A stretch of DNA of 64,000 nt from Paracoccus sp. SCSIO 75233 (GTDB lineage Bacteria > Pseudomonadota > Alphaproteobacteria > Rhodobacterales > Rhodobacteraceae). The DNA is taken from NCBI RefSeq assembly GCF_027912675.1, contig NZ_CP115757.1:1736001-1800000 (forward strand), in the 5' to 3' direction. Below are positions 43,255 through 53,950 of the stretch, in pieces. Position numbers and translations under genes: made by a program. Within the stretch, counting starts at the first letter, position 1. Each line of letters starts with the position of its first letter. The notes under the pieces were generated by a model. That model saw only the letters and a list, made by a program, of their open reading frames with translations, did not search any database and had not been told where the DNA came from.

Positions 43255-46200
43255 CTCGAACCCTCACCATCTGCCCGGACATCCAGAAGCCCCCAAGCGC
43301 CTGCCGCCTCGATATTGCGCGGCCCGTCCGACCACAGATAGCATTCCGGCCGGACCGGGGCCGTAAACGCCGCCGAGAGCGCCTTGCCCGGCGCCAACAG
43401 CGCCGAATGCGGGAAGCCGAAGCCCGGGAACATATCGTCATAGTCATTGCCGACCGTCACGAAAGCGCGCTGCCGCGCCCGTCCGCCGGGGTGAATGACA
43501 CGGATCACAACCTCCTCCCCGGGCTTCGCGTCAAGCACCATCGGGTTGGATGTCAGGCCAGCTTTCGGAAAGCGAAAATCATCCTCGAACTCGAAACCGT
43601 TCAGATCGGAATGAGCCTCCGCAGGGCGGTTCTGAGACTGCCGCAGCCGTCGGTAAAACGCCGGGGCTAAATAGCTGACCGCCTTCTCGCCCCAGTCATA
43701 GGTATCGTCACAGACACCACAATCATCGACAATGGGAAGGAATTTCGTGCGCCCTGCCGGGTTCCTGGGAATGAACCGATTGGTACTGCCGTCATCCCAA
43801 AGGTTCAGCCCGTCCTGATAGAACAGCACGAACTCGCGATAACTGCGCTCCTTGTCGTTCGCATCGGTGAAGCTGATCTCGGTGTTATGGCCGTTGCCGC
43901 GATGCATATCATCGGGCTCGGGCAGCTCCGCCGGGCTGTATTCCCCCGGTCCATCCACGCCTTCAAGCCGTCCCGGATAGCGCGCGCCCTGCGGTTCGAC
44001 CACAAGCGCACCGAAGAGACCATGCGACAAGTGATTGAACATATCCGCGACAGGCTTGATCGGCACAGCACCAAACGCATAGGGAATGGCACTGATGATT
44101 GCCGTCGTGTTGTCGCCAGCCTGTCCGGTCAACTCCTCGTCGTCGCCTGTCGCGTCCGGAAATTCTCCACCGATCAGCAAGGCGGTCACGCAATCGACCG
44201 TCATCTGCGCGACATTCTCCACGACACCTTCCGAGATAGGTTCGTTCGAATCAGGCCGCTCCTGAATGAACCCGAAATAGGTCTGACCAAACAACTCGAT
44301 CGGGAAGACACCGGCATTGGACTCGCGGTCGCCTCCATCGTCACTGGTCAGCACCGCGTAATGCTCGCTGTCATTCCCGACAATTTTTTTCGCAACCTCA
44401 TAATCATCCTCCGAACTGCCCTCGATGCCCTCATAGGCGAACTCGCGCGCTTTGCATTGAAGAAGGGCATTACTGATCGGCGAGAGATCAGTATTCTCGG
44501 TGTTTCCCATCAAACCTGCCACTTCCGGCCAATCCATCCGAAGAAGGCCCATGTAGTATTCCGCTGTCTGGATTGAACCGGGCGGTTTCGATGTGGTCGG
44601 ATTGACGCCGAAAGGCAGATGAGCGTTTTCGCCGCGTGTCAGCATCGGCACCGGGACAGTGAAGGCAACGCGTGAGGACGGGCGGACATCAATATCATCC
44701 TGCTGCACCCGCACACGCGGATCGGTATCATTCTGCCCCTCCGGCTCGCTCCATGATGGCTCCACGTTCAGCTTGACCAGCTTCGGCATCGGCGCATCGC
44801 CAAGACAATCCACCACCGGACCGGCATTTCCATTCGGCGCGTGACCGCAGGCGGAAGCCGTATCGTCGGCAGATGCCGCAATCGCATTCACGACCGACAG
44901 GCGCAGACAGTCCCCCGCATTCGCGCGGATCACCATCGGCTGATCGCGGTAATATTCACGCGCAGCGGCACGCAGAGCCGGTATCTCGTCATCCGGCACA
45001 CCTGTCGCCAGCCAGGGCGCGACGATATGCTTGGGAACATGCACCAGCGCCAATCCATTCGGATCGCGGAAACCGTCCTTTTTCGACGCATATTGCTGAC
45101 CGCCCGGAACCGGCATTGCGACCGCAAACGCCTCAATGATCGGACCATTTTTCGGGCAGAAAGCCGGTTGCTCCACCGGAATAAGCGGCTCGGTTCCCGA
45201 CCTTTCTTCCGAGCTGCGGCGGTTCTCGGGTATTGTGTTGCTCACGCGCTTCAGCACAGTACCGATCACGCATTCCGGACCATCGGGCACCGCCGCAACC
45301 CCGGCACAAGCATTTCCGCCAGACGCGGACTGGGCTTCGATCCTTCTGGTCTCATCGCGCACCGTGCTTGTTTCATAGACACGCATCAGCCCCCAGGCAC
45401 CGTTCCAGAGCGCGTCCTGCGATCCGAAATTGAACATGTAGTCGAGCGCCGCAGTTCTGTCCGCCAGATCCTCCTCCAGATCTGAGCGATACTGATAGGC
45501 ATATTTGCTGGGCGCTGCCGGGATCTCGAAATGTTCTGAAATGCCGACCTCCTGCGCCGCGACGAAGGATTCGATATTGTCGCAGCGGGCGACCAGCTTG
45601 TCGCGACGGTCCCAGAAGGCTGCCTTCTCGGCCGGGCTCAGCTTTCCATTCCGCCAGCGATCATGCTGCCGGGCCAGACCCTTTCGCCCCTCCTCATAAC
45701 AGCTCTGCCACCACGTCTCGTGCTGGTAATCATCCGTCAGGCGGACAGAGTTCGCGGGATATTTCTGGTCGATCTGCCGCCGCCATTGCAGCCCTTCGAT
45801 ATTGAAGGTGTGCTGCACCTCCTGCGCGCCCTGAATCAGCCGGATCTGAATGCGCTCATCGGTATAGGTTTCCAGAAGCGGCGTGACGGGATCGCCATGT
45901 GGGCGGTTGCCCGGCGGGCCTTTTCCCTGAACCGGCCCCTGCCCCGCGGAGCCAGCGCCCATCAACTCACCGGCAAAGAACTCCGACCGGTAGACATGGG
46001 CAAGATCGCCACGCGGATCGGCAGACTGGCTGTCGATGGAGCAATCCAGCTTCCCCGCAGCCGCTGCCAGCTTGTCTTCGAGACCATCTTCAAAATCATG
46101 ATCGATACCCGGCTTCTGCCAATCAGGCTGCGTCTTGGCATCCCCCCAAAGCTTAGGCTCCTCAGGGTCCCGGCGTTTGAACTGTTTTAGAATATTGGCG

Positions 46201-49200
46201 GGATCACGAAAGCAATCGAACGCGGTCCGGCCAGAGGCAGAGCGGCTGGAACTGAGTTTTTGAACCCCCGCTGCGGCCTCATCTTCTTCATCCGCAATAT
46301 CAACTTCATCATCCTCGTCAGCTTCTTCCGCGCCCTCATTCTCGGCTTTGCCCCGGTCCTCATCCTGCTTGTCAACGACGACAGCCGCCCCGCTGCTGGC
46401 CATAACGGGCGAGAAGCTGGCAAGGATCGGCTTCAGCGCCCGCCCTGTCATCGCGGCGTCGTCCCAAAGCACCCGGCCGCGTTCAACCTCAGATGCGCGC
46501 GAGGGCTTAACCGGGGCATCCTCAGCCGGAACAGCTTCGGCTGGCGGGTCTGCGACGGGTTCCGCGTCGGTGAAATCATCAGGCAGCGCAACGCCGATCG
46601 TATAGTCATTCGCGGCGTCTTCCATCATTCGCGACGCATGATCCGCCTCGTCATCGCCATCAGACGCGCCGTCTTCCGCTGCATCATCGTCGTCATCGCT
46701 GCTCCCGGTCTCCCCGATACGCAACGGGACCGGTTCGCCGCGATAATTCACCAGATAGGGATCATGATGATCGACAGAAATCGCCTCGGGACGCTCCGGC
46801 GGGCTGACGGGTCGTGCCAGCCCCTCCCCGTATCCGGCGCGATAACGCACGAGGGCAAAGTGACGGCGCAATTCCCTGACCTCATCTTCATCGATCAGAT
46901 CGCGCGCGACCATTGCCGGGGGGACGCCCTCCGTTTCGACAGCGGTCATCGACCCCCTGATTGAATAGCGCTCGATCCTGCTGTTGCAGAGTTTCTCAAT
47001 CTCGCTGTCAGCCATGACCGCAAGCGCTGACGCCCGGTATTCCGCCTCGCAGACCAGCTTGGCCAACCCTTTCGGCGAAGCCTCGGCGCCGGAATTTTTC
47101 GCACCAAGCATCGCCTCGCCCGGCAGCAAGCCCGCCGCGGCGATCAGATCATCCTCATCGGCGTCGGTCGGATCATAGAGCAGGGCGAAATCCGCAATGG
47201 CGAGTGCGTATTCGCGATAATTGGGATGAAGCTCGGGATCATCTCCCTGATCGACGATCTTATGCGTCCCGACACCGCGTGCATCGCCAGCGACAAGCTC
47301 CGTCGGGGTCGTGTTCGGCTCCAGACAGGGCGTCTCGTCGGTCACCTCGCCCGGACAGACACGCTTGCCGGGCGGCTCGATCACCAGTGCCGAATAGAAA
47401 CCGTGCTGTTGTATCGAAGAGGGGCCGAAATGGTCATGCGAAAACACCGTTCGCATGGTGCGATCCGCGGTCTCCTTTCCCGTTTCACTTGTCATGGACA
47501 GGATCGGATCGGCAAACCAGCGCTGAACGGAGGTCTGGAACAGGAACGGGAAATAGCCGCGCTTCATATTCCAGATCTTGTGCTTGGCGACCGGCGGCCA
47601 ATCGCAATACGACATGCCCTCAGGCAGCTCTTCCACGACATATCCGTCTTTGACCGCCTCTTTGCGGGCCTGACGAATCTTCGCCTCAAGCTCCGCGAGA
47701 ATTTCTTTGGCTCGGTCATCGTCAGGGTCAGCCTTCGCCCACGCACATAACCGCGTCGCGATTTCGTCAGGCGCAAAGGTGCCATCCTCGTAGTTGAAAC
47801 CATTGCCAGACCCATCACCGGAGGTAACGTCGAATTTCACCAGATGGATATGCTGGCCAATCGTATCGGTCGGCGTCTGGACCTGAAAATCATCCAGTTC
47901 CAGCTCCTTCGGCAGTTCATTCGTGTGCCGGAATTCGATGCATTCGCCGGAATAGGCACGGAAGAAAAACGGCTCCTCACGGGCGGAGGGTCCACGGTTC
48001 TTATACTTGTCCGATTCAGACGTCAGAACATTGATCCGGCCCTGCGGGTCATGCCACCCGGCCTTGTTGGTCACGATATCAACCTGCACCGCAGAGGCGG
48101 CATAACGGCGGAAACCGGTCACAGCGGGGTCAGGCACGAAAGACTTCAAATCCTCCCCGAAGGGATCGGCGATCTGGGTCATTTCCTTGCCGGTCTTATA
48201 TTCCTTCGGGTCCATCGGGTATCGGCCCACAAAGGAATCCGGCGCGCCGCAAGGATCCGCGAAAGGGGCACCGGGCTTGGGCGGGGCACCGTTGACCGGG
48301 AAAACCTTTTGCCCTGCAGTACCCGGTTCATCCCCGGGTGCGGCGCTCTTATACCCTCCACGATCCGGGTCGAACGCGCTTGAATTCCCATAGGCGTCAC
48401 GCAGCTTGAGCGTTTTTCCGTCCTCGGTCCTGCCGTTATAATGAAATGCCATCGCGGCTTTCTCCAACGGCTCCCCGTCATTTTCGAGCGGCTTGATCCC
48501 GGCCTTGGTCAGATGGCCCGAAAAATCACCAAGCGCGAGCATCTTCGCCGTGACGCGATACAGATCGTCCTCGACCCGACGCCGCTGCGCCTCGTCAGAT
48601 GTAGTGTCAATCGTCTGGTCGGTCGCCAGATCGACGGAAATTCCCAGTTCACGCTGCGCATCCGATGTCACGACATGGCGCTGCAATCCGCCGTCAAGCC
48701 ATTTGGTCCCGCCCGCATCCGCAGTGATTTCGGTTCCCGCACCGCCACTGCCACCCGGAACACCCGTATCGACTGGTGCCGCGCCGTCGGTCTTCTTGTC
48801 CGGCAGCGCAGCAGCGATGTCATAGGGGGCCTGTGGCGAACGGTGACCGGGCTCTCCGGCAACGAAGAACGGATATCCCGGCACCGCCTGATCGGAGGCG
48901 ACGTCGATATCGCCATCGTTGCCAGCATAGGTCGGCAGCAAGGGCGCGGCCTGATCCGGCAGCGGAACGAGCGCCGGAATGGGCGTACCCTCTGCATTTT
49001 TGATGTAACGGCCAAATTCATCGACAGAGCCCCGGCGAGGCTTGATCTTCGCCAGCACCCCGTTCTTGTCGCGTTCGAGCAATTCGGTGGACAGCCCCGG
49101 CTTTGCCTGGCCGTCCGGCAATTTACGCGATCCATCCTCCAACACGTCATGGACGCGCCACAAGGCCCACATGCCTTGCGCGAAATGCGGATAAAGATGG

Positions 49201-51053
49201 CAGTGGAAGATGGAATCGCCGACCGTCCGGTTGCGGTTTCCGGATCCCAGCGTCTCCCACCAGCCCAGCTCAGGCTCAGGCGGCGGCTCGCCCTCCGGCC
49301 CCGCAGGCCGGTATTTGTTCAGCCCGCCGTGATAGATGCGATAGGTGAAGCCCTGTCGCGGCGCGACGGTCTGGGAATCGAGATATGATCCGCGCCCGTC
49401 ATCATTTCCCCCGAACCACTGATGCGCATGAAGATGGAAGACATGGGTTTCCTTCGGCCCGGCATGGTAATTCCGATAGACAACCGGGTCATTCAGATAG
49501 GAATGATGCACATTCGACGGATCGTCGGCATAGCGTTCCAGCAGTGCGGGATCTCCGTTTGCCCAGCTTTCGAGGAAGAATTCCTCATACAGACATTCCA
49601 TGCACTGCGCAGACGGCCCGATCCCCTTGCGGTTTGCCAGCACCATCGCGCCCAGACCGCTGGCCCCGTAATTGATCGCAAACCCGTCTTTCACCCCTTC
49701 AAGCTGCGGAAACCTGCCCAGCTCTTCGAAATTGCGGGTGTAGAAGGTTTTCAGCTCATCATGAAAAACGACGGTGAACTCGCGAAATGCCGGTTTGTCG
49801 GCGGGATCGACAATGGCATTCAGCGCGTTGGAGACGATTTCATAGCGACGATCACCAAGCGGTTTGAGGAGGTTCAGAACCGGCAGTTGTTCGTCACCGA
49901 CAGTCACCATCTTCTCGTAATCCAGTTTTCCCGCACGATTATGCGGGCTGTCGGCCAGATCCGCCCAAGGCCATGCCTTATCGAAAGCCGCCTTCGAGGT
50001 CTGGCTGCGATACCACTGGGTGGACGGCTGTTCCTCGGTTTGCGGCTCGACCGTCAGACTGCCGAACAACCCCTGGGTCAGCGAGCCGCCATCGCCCTCG
50101 CCACCAGCGGGCGCGGCGATGGAGTTGATGAAATACGGCCCCTCCCGCTCGGCATGCCAGTAGCAGTCGACATAGCCCTCACCCGGCCGCAATTGCCCCA
50201 GCCCGAGACAGACATCGTCGATTGCGCCGGTCGCGGGATCGTTCACCGGCCGCAACCCGTCTATGACAAAGGAAATCCCACGCGTGCGCGGCCAGTCGGT
50301 TGCCTCATCCCCGTCCACAAGAACCGGGTTTTTCGGCGCTGAATTCGCCGCGCAAAGCGCCTCGACCAGTTTCGCATTATTCTTGGCGTCAAGCCCGGCA
50401 TCGCGATAGACCCCATCCTCAATCCCGGCATCACCTTCCGAGACCAGATCACGAATGCCGAACACATCCCGCACCGATCCGTCGCCGTTCCTGCAGAATG
50501 TTTCGGAATAGCCGGGCCGTCCCTCTTCCGTTCCGCCGCGCAGATAATTGCGCAGCCGCACATGCAGCACATCTCCGACATTGGCCCGCAGTGTCAGCGG
50601 ACGCGGACGCTTGCAATCGTTCAGCCGCACCTGCCCCGGCTTCAGATCGGGGGACCGGCCATAGACGCCAAGATCGTCGCTACAGTCTTTGGGGAGAACT
50701 GCAGGCGTCGGTTCCATCTGCCGCTTTTTCGCCGGCACCGTATCGCCAGCGGGATCGCTTTGCGATTGGACAGGCACCAGATCGCGGGTCAGCGCGAATA
50801 TCTGGCCATAAGGGTTATGCGAACCGAAACGGTTATACACCAGCATCTGATCCAGCGCCGCCACCTCAGCGCAAATGACCCGCCGCGGAAGTTTGTTATC
50901 GTCGCTCAATTCGGCAAACGAACTTACGTCCTCGGTACAGAATTCACGCGTTGTATCTTCGGCTGTTTCATCCGCGTTCTGGGCGGAAAATGCGGGCGAT
51001 CCGGACCAGATCGCGGCGGTAAGAAAAGCGGGCAACAGAATGATTTTGAACAT
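43236..51053 (-). CDS. Giant secreted multicopper-oxidase-like protein, 2605 residues
   Basis: After a signal peptide (LLPAFLTAAIWSGSPAFSAQ) there are several cupredoxin-like regions. The copper motifs are HVFHLHAHQW near 538, FHCHLYPHFAQGMW near 614, GQHIHLVKFD near 1066 and FSHDHFGPSSIQQHG near 1204: four HxH pairs, enough for a trinuclear site, plus a Cys for type 1 copper. YWHAEREGPYF and GLFGSLTVEP recall MnxG-type manganese oxidases. Acidic stretches lie near 1460 and 1580, and a further cupredoxin-like half follows. Typical MnxG-like oxidases are far shorter. It heads a four-gene operon with a SCO chaperone and a cytochrome. Confidence 0.8.
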   Translation of the reverse strand: MFKIILLPAFLTAAIWSGSPAFSAQNADETAEDTTREFCTEDVSSFAELSDDNKLPRRVICAEVAALDQMLVYNRFGSHNPYGQIFALTRDLVPVQSQSDPAGDTVPAKKRQMEPTPAVLPKDCSDDLGVYGRSPDLKPGQVRLNDCKRPRPLTLRANVGDVLHVRLRNYLRGGTEEGRPGYSETFCRNGDGSVRDVFGIRDLVSEGDAGIEDGVYRDAGLDAKNNAKLVEALCAANSAPKNPVLVDGDEATDWPRTRGISFVIDGLRPVNDPATGAIDDVCLGLGQLRPGEGYVDCYWHAEREGPYFINSIAAPAGGEGDGGSLTQGLFGSLTVEPQTEEQPSTQWYRSQTSKAAFDKAWPWADLADSPHNRAGKLDYEKMVTVGDEQLPVLNLLKPLGDRRYEIVSNALNAIVDPADKPAFREFTVVFHDELKTFYTRNFEELGRFPQLEGVKDGFAINYGASGLGAMVLANRKGIGPSAQCMECLYEEFFLESWANGDPALLERYADDPSNVHHSYLNDPVVYRNYHAGPKETHVFHLHAHQWFGGNDDGRGSYLDSQTVAPRQGFTYRIYHGGLNKYRPAGPEGEPPPEPELGWWETLGSGNRNRTVGDSIFHCHLYPHFAQGMWALWRVHDVLEDGSRKLPDGQAKPGLSTELLERDKNGVLAKIKPRRGSVDEFGRYIKNAEGTPIPALVPLPDQAAPLLPTYAGNDGDIDVASDQAVPGYPFFVAGEPGHRSPQAPYDIAAALPDKKTDGAAPVDTGVPGGSGGAGTEITADAGGTKWLDGGLQRHVVTSDAQRELGISVDLATDQTIDTTSDEAQRRRVEDDLYRVTAKMLALGDFSGHLTKAGIKPLENDGEPLEKAAMAFHYNGRTEDGKTLKLRDAYGNSSAFDPDRGGYKSAAPGDEPGTAGQKVFPVNGAPPKPGAPFADPCGAPDSFVGRYPMDPKEYKTGKEMTQIADPFGEDLKSFVPDPAVTGFRRYAASAVQVDIVTNKAGWHDPQGRINVLTSESDKYKNRGPSAREEPFFFRAYSGECIEFRHTNELPKELELDDFQVQTPTDTIGQHIHLVKFDVTSGDGSGNGFNYEDGTFAPDEIATRLCAWAKADPDDDRAKEILAELEAKIRQARKEAVKDGYVVEELPEGMSYCDWPPVAKHKIWNMKRGYFPFLFQTSVQRWFADPILSMTSETGKETADRTMRTVFSHDHFGPSSIQQHGFYSALVIEPPGKRVCPGEVTDETPCLEPNTTPTELVAGDARGVGTHKIVDQGDDPELHPNYREYALAIADFALLYDPTDADEDDLIAAAGLLPGEAMLGAKNSGAEASPKGLAKLVCEAEYRASALAVMADSEIEKLCNSRIERYSIRGSMTAVETEGVPPAMVARDLIDEDEVRELRRHFALVRYRAGYGEGLARPVSPPERPEAISVDHHDPYLVNYRGEPVPLRIGETGSSDDDDDAAEDGASDGDDEADHASRMMEDAANDYTIGVALPDDFTDAEPVADPPAEAVPAEDAPVKPSRASEVERGRVLWDDAAMTGRALKPILASFSPVMASSGAAVVVDKQDEDRGKAENEGAEEADEDDEVDIADEEDEAAAGVQKLSSSRSASGRTAFDCFRDPANILKQFKRRDPEEPKLWGDAKTQPDWQKPGIDHDFEDGLEDKLAAAAGKLDCSIDSQSADPRGDLAHVYRSEFFAGELMGAGSAGQGPVQGKGPPGNRPHGDPVTPLLETYTDERIQIRLIQGAQEVQHTFNIEGLQWRRQIDQKYPANSVRLTDDYQHETWWQSCYEEGRKGLARQHDRWRNGKLSPAEKAAFWDRRDKLVARCDNIESFVAAQEVGISEHFEIPAAPSKYAYQYRSDLEEDLADRTAALDYMFNFGSQDALWNGAWGLMRVYETSTVRDETRRIEAQSASGGNACAGVAAVPDGPECVIGTVLKRVSNTIPENRRSSEERSGTEPLIPVEQPAFCPKNGPIIEAFAVAMPVPGGQQYASKKDGFRDPNGLALVHVPKHIVAPWLATGVPDDEIPALRAAAREYYRDQPMVIRANAGDCLRLSVVNAIAASADDTASACGHAPNGNAGPVVDCLGDAPMPKLVKLNVEPSWSEPEGQNDTDPRVRVQQDDIDVRPSSRVAFTVPVPMLTRGENAHLPFGVNPTTSKPPGSIQTAEYYMGLLRMDWPEVAGLMGNTENTDLSPISNALLQCKAREFAYEGIEGSSEDDYEVAKKIVGNDSEHYAVLTSDDGGDRESNAGVFPIELFGQTYFGFIQERPDSNEPISEGVVENVAQMTVDCVTALLIGGEFPDATGDDEELTGQAGDNTTAIISAIPYAFGAVPIKPVADMFNHLSHGLFGALVVEPQGARYPGRLEGVDGPGEYSPAELPEPDDMHRGNGHNTEISFTDANDKERSYREFVLFYQDGLNLWDDGSTNRFIPRNPAGRTKFLPIVDDCGVCDDTYDWGEKAVSYLAPAFYRRLRQSQNRPAEAHSDLNGFEFEDDFRFPKAGLTSNPMVLDAKPGEEVVIRVIHPGGRARQRAFVTVGNDYDDMFPGFGFPHSALLAPGKALSAAFTAPVRPECYLWSDGPRNIEAAGAWGLLDVRADGEGSRCVPEQ

Positions 51054-51247
51054 CTCGACGCCTCACATATGGCAGGCAGGAAATATAACAAATGTAATCC
51101 AAAACACCCGATTCGGGCAACAATATTAGTATTTTCATCGCTTTATTATATATATGTTACAACAAGCGCGCCGTTTATATTGTTTTAATACAGAAATCAT
51201 GTTATCAAACCGGGATTGGATATTTCCGGTATTGCTGGGGTGTGCGC
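51054..51247. promoter_or_regulatory. AT-rich divergent promoter region
   Basis: This 194-bp gap separates the oxidase operon and the hydrolase-caspase operon. It is clearly more AT-rich than its surroundings (a run TTTATTATATATATGTTAC at about 51142-51160), so both promoters probably lie here. The AT-rich stretch could also bind a silencing protein. No single -35/-10 pair is certain. Confidence 0.5.
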
Positions 51248-53947
51248 ATGGCAAATCCGTCAATTCGCGTTTCCGACTATCCCGTTTTCAGAACCACTGC
51301 CGAAATAGAAACCTTCTTCATCCGTGCCGAACCATTCGTCGACGCAGACAAGGTTTTGGTATCGGTCAGCGCGGCACCGCAATTCGACCGGCTGGGCAGT
51401 TTTGAAGCCCTGACGCAAAGCGCAGGCGAATATGGTGCGGTCTTTGAAATCATCACCGAGATAGAACGCACCGCCTATGGTCACGGCTATGATCTGCCGC
51501 ATCTGGTCATCCTGCCCTCCGGCTGGGTCGTCCTGCTCCGCCATATCGACGCAGAGATCGGCGGGCGTGGCGCCGATATCGAGATCATGATCTGCACCGA
51601 GGGTGAACGGAAGGCCACACCCGTCCTCGAAAGCCTCGTCCAGATCCTGCTCAGCCTTCAGGATGCCACCGATGGCCGAGACGCAACCAAACGCAAAACC
51701 CCGCCGCTGCAAAGCCGGCAGGATATGCCCTGGCCCGACATCTTCCCGAAGGAACTGAGCCGCGAGAATGTCGAAGACGCCTACAGCAAGCTCGCCACAA
51801 ACCGCAACAAAGCCAGCGGGACCGCGTCACCCGCATCCCGTTCGGATCTGCTGGACCAGTATCTGCACTGGTTCTCACTTAACCGACCAGTCCGGCCCTC
51901 ACCGGAATGGGCAGCCCGCGATACGACGCCGAGATATCGCGAACCCATGCGGGAGATTGACCTCAAACATCACTATATCAACATGCGCCTCGGTCAATTG
52001 TCCCAAACAGGACAGTTATATACCACCCCCTCCGATGTGGCGACGATCGCCCAGAAGGCAAAAGACTGGATCGACAAAAAGCAGGGTCGGCGGCTGTTGA
52101 TCTACGCGCATGGCGGGCTGGTGGGGGAGAACCTCGCATGGGAATACGCCCGCGATACTGCGCCATGGTGGTTGGAGAATGACATTTATCCGATCTACTG
52201 CATCTGGGAAAGCGGCGCCTGCACCGCCATCGTGCAGGTTATCAGGGAATTTTTGGGTTTCGGAACACGCAGGGCCTTCGGCTTCGAAGACGCATTTGAC
52301 GGTGCGATCGAGAAGCTGGTTCAGTTCGGCGGTCAGTCGGTCTGGGAGATGATGAAGCGCAGTGCCGAGTTGTGTTCGGCCCCCGGCGATCAATACGGCC
52401 TGACGCTTCTGGCCAGCCATCTCAAGCGCAGCTTCGGGCAAAGCAAACCCGCAATCGACCTGCTGGGCCACAGCGCCGGGTCTATCCTGCTGCTGCATTT
52501 TCTGCCCCGGCTGAAGGCGGCAGGGCTTCTGCCGAGCACATTTCAGACGCTGGCCCCTGCTGCGACAACCGCGCTCTATCGCGACCGTCTTGCCGCGCAT
52601 GACCAGAACGATCTGAAATGCCGGATATACGCCATGACCGATCAGGCGGAACGCGACGATACGGTGCGCGGCATATATCGGAAATCCCTGCTCTACCTCG
52701 TAGCGCAGGGGTTCGAGGAAGATGCGCCCGTCAGGCTCGCCGGTCTCCAGAAAGACCTGACCCGCGACAAGGAACTGCTGACCCATCTCACCAAATGGTC
52801 AGGCGGGGTCACGCGGGAGGCGCTGGTGTTTTCTCCAACCCCGCCCGACACACCGAAACGGCTGCGCTCCGACGCGATCTGCCACGGCTCCTTCGACAAT
52901 GACCGCGCGACCATGTGGTCGGTGATGCGGTTTATCCGGGGTGCGACGCATGAGGACGACATTTCGCGCTTCCCCGAGATAAATGATAAATACTGCCGCG
53001 CCGTCTCATCGCTGGAAACGCCGCTCCCGGACGCGGTCCGATCCTCCCTCGCCCTCATTGGCGGGCTGCGGCAGGAGCCTGAACCGGCAGCGGAAAACGG
53101 TGCCGCGCCGCAACCATCCACGATTGCCACAGCGGCCAGCGCCCGCCGCCCCTCCCGTTACGCGCTGACCGTGGGCATCAACGAATATGCCAGCGCCAAC
53201 CGCCTGACCGGCTGCGTGAACGACTCCGATGGCTGGCGCGACATGCTGACTCAGCGCGGTTTCGACGTCACCCAACTGACCCGGCCCGAAGAAACCGGAC
53301 GCGACCAGCTTGTGCAAAGCCTGACCGACCTCGTCGCCCGCTCCGCCGCCGGCGATACGATCATCTGGCATTTTTCCGGCCACGGGATCGAGATCATGCC
53401 CGAATTCAGCGTCGAGGACGATTTCGAAACCACCGGGCGCGATCAGGCCATCGTCGCGGCAAATGCCAGCGAAGGGCTGGACGCGCAGGTGGCCCATGCG
53501 CTGATCGACGATGACATAAACCGGATACTGGAGAATATTCACCCTCAGGCATCGCTCTATGTGTTCCTCGACTGCTGCTTTGCGGGAACCGCCACGCGCC
53601 TGTCCCTGCCCGGCCGCTCCCGCACGATGGGTACGGTCCTGCGCCCCGGATACCGCCCGCACCGCAATACATTCACGGCCCCCCTTGCAACGGCGCGCGG
53701 CCCTTATGACGGTGCCCGCCATGTCCTGTTCAGTGCCGCCTCAGCCACCCAGAAAGCCATCGAAAACGGCTCCCCGCCACAAGGGGTCTTCAGCCGTGCC
53801 GTACTGGAACTGCTGCGCAGCCAGTCCGGTCCGATGACCAACGCCGACTATAAAAGCCGCGTCAACGCCCTGATGAACAGCAACGATCAAAGCGCGGGCG
53901 TCTATTGCGATCCGGCGAAGCTCACCCAGCCCTTCCCGCTGGTCTGA
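51248..53947 (+). CDS. Alpha/beta-hydrolase fused to a caspase-like protease
   Basis: The 899-residue protein has no signal peptide. An N-terminal region of about 260 residues is unrecognised. Then comes an alpha/beta-hydrolase with oxyanion-type LIYAHGGLVGE near 283 and nucleophile GHSAG near 406. The C-terminal part is a C14 caspase-like domain: YALTVGINEYASANRLTGCV, catalytic His in WHFSGHG near 709 and Cys in FLDCCFAGTA near 774. Caspase-like domains in bacteria often act as cell-killing or processing proteases. The start is the ATG at 51248, with GGGGTG ahead. A metalloprotease gene follows 3 bp later. Confidence 0.85.
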   Translation: MANPSIRVSDYPVFRTTAEIETFFIRAEPFVDADKVLVSVSAAPQFDRLGSFEALTQSAGEYGAVFEIITEIERTAYGHGYDLPHLVILPSGWVVLLRHIDAEIGGRGADIEIMICTEGERKATPVLESLVQILLSLQDATDGRDATKRKTPPLQSRQDMPWPDIFPKELSRENVEDAYSKLATNRNKASGTASPASRSDLLDQYLHWFSLNRPVRPSPEWAARDTTPRYREPMREIDLKHHYINMRLGQLSQTGQLYTTPSDVATIAQKAKDWIDKKQGRRLLIYAHGGLVGENLAWEYARDTAPWWLENDIYPIYCIWESGACTAIVQVIREFLGFGTRRAFGFEDAFDGAIEKLVQFGGQSVWEMMKRSAELCSAPGDQYGLTLLASHLKRSFGQSKPAIDLLGHSAGSILLLHFLPRLKAAGLLPSTFQTLAPAATTALYRDRLAAHDQNDLKCRIYAMTDQAERDDTVRGIYRKSLLYLVAQGFEEDAPVRLAGLQKDLTRDKELLTHLTKWSGGVTREALVFSPTPPDTPKRLRSDAICHGSFDNDRATMWSVMRFIRGATHEDDISRFPEINDKYCRAVSSLETPLPDAVRSSLALIGGLRQEPEPAAENGAAPQPSTIATAASARRPSRYALTVGINEYASANRLTGCVNDSDGWRDMLTQRGFDVTQLTRPEETGRDQLVQSLTDLVARSAAGDTIIWHFSGHGIEIMPEFSVEDDFETTGRDQAIVAANASEGLDAQVAHALIDDDINRILENIHPQASLYVFLDCCFAGTATRLSLPGRSRTMGTVLRPGYRPHRNTFTAPLATARGPYDGARHVLFSAASATQKAIENGSPPQGVFSRAVLELLRSQSGPMTNADYKSRVNALMNSNDQSAGVYCDPAKLTQPFPLV

Positions 53948-53950
53948 TCC

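Noticed and set aside
43236..51053. The giant oxidase as several separate genes
   Set aside because: The frame is open throughout, with consistent composition, a single signal peptide at the start, and no internal ribosome site noticed.
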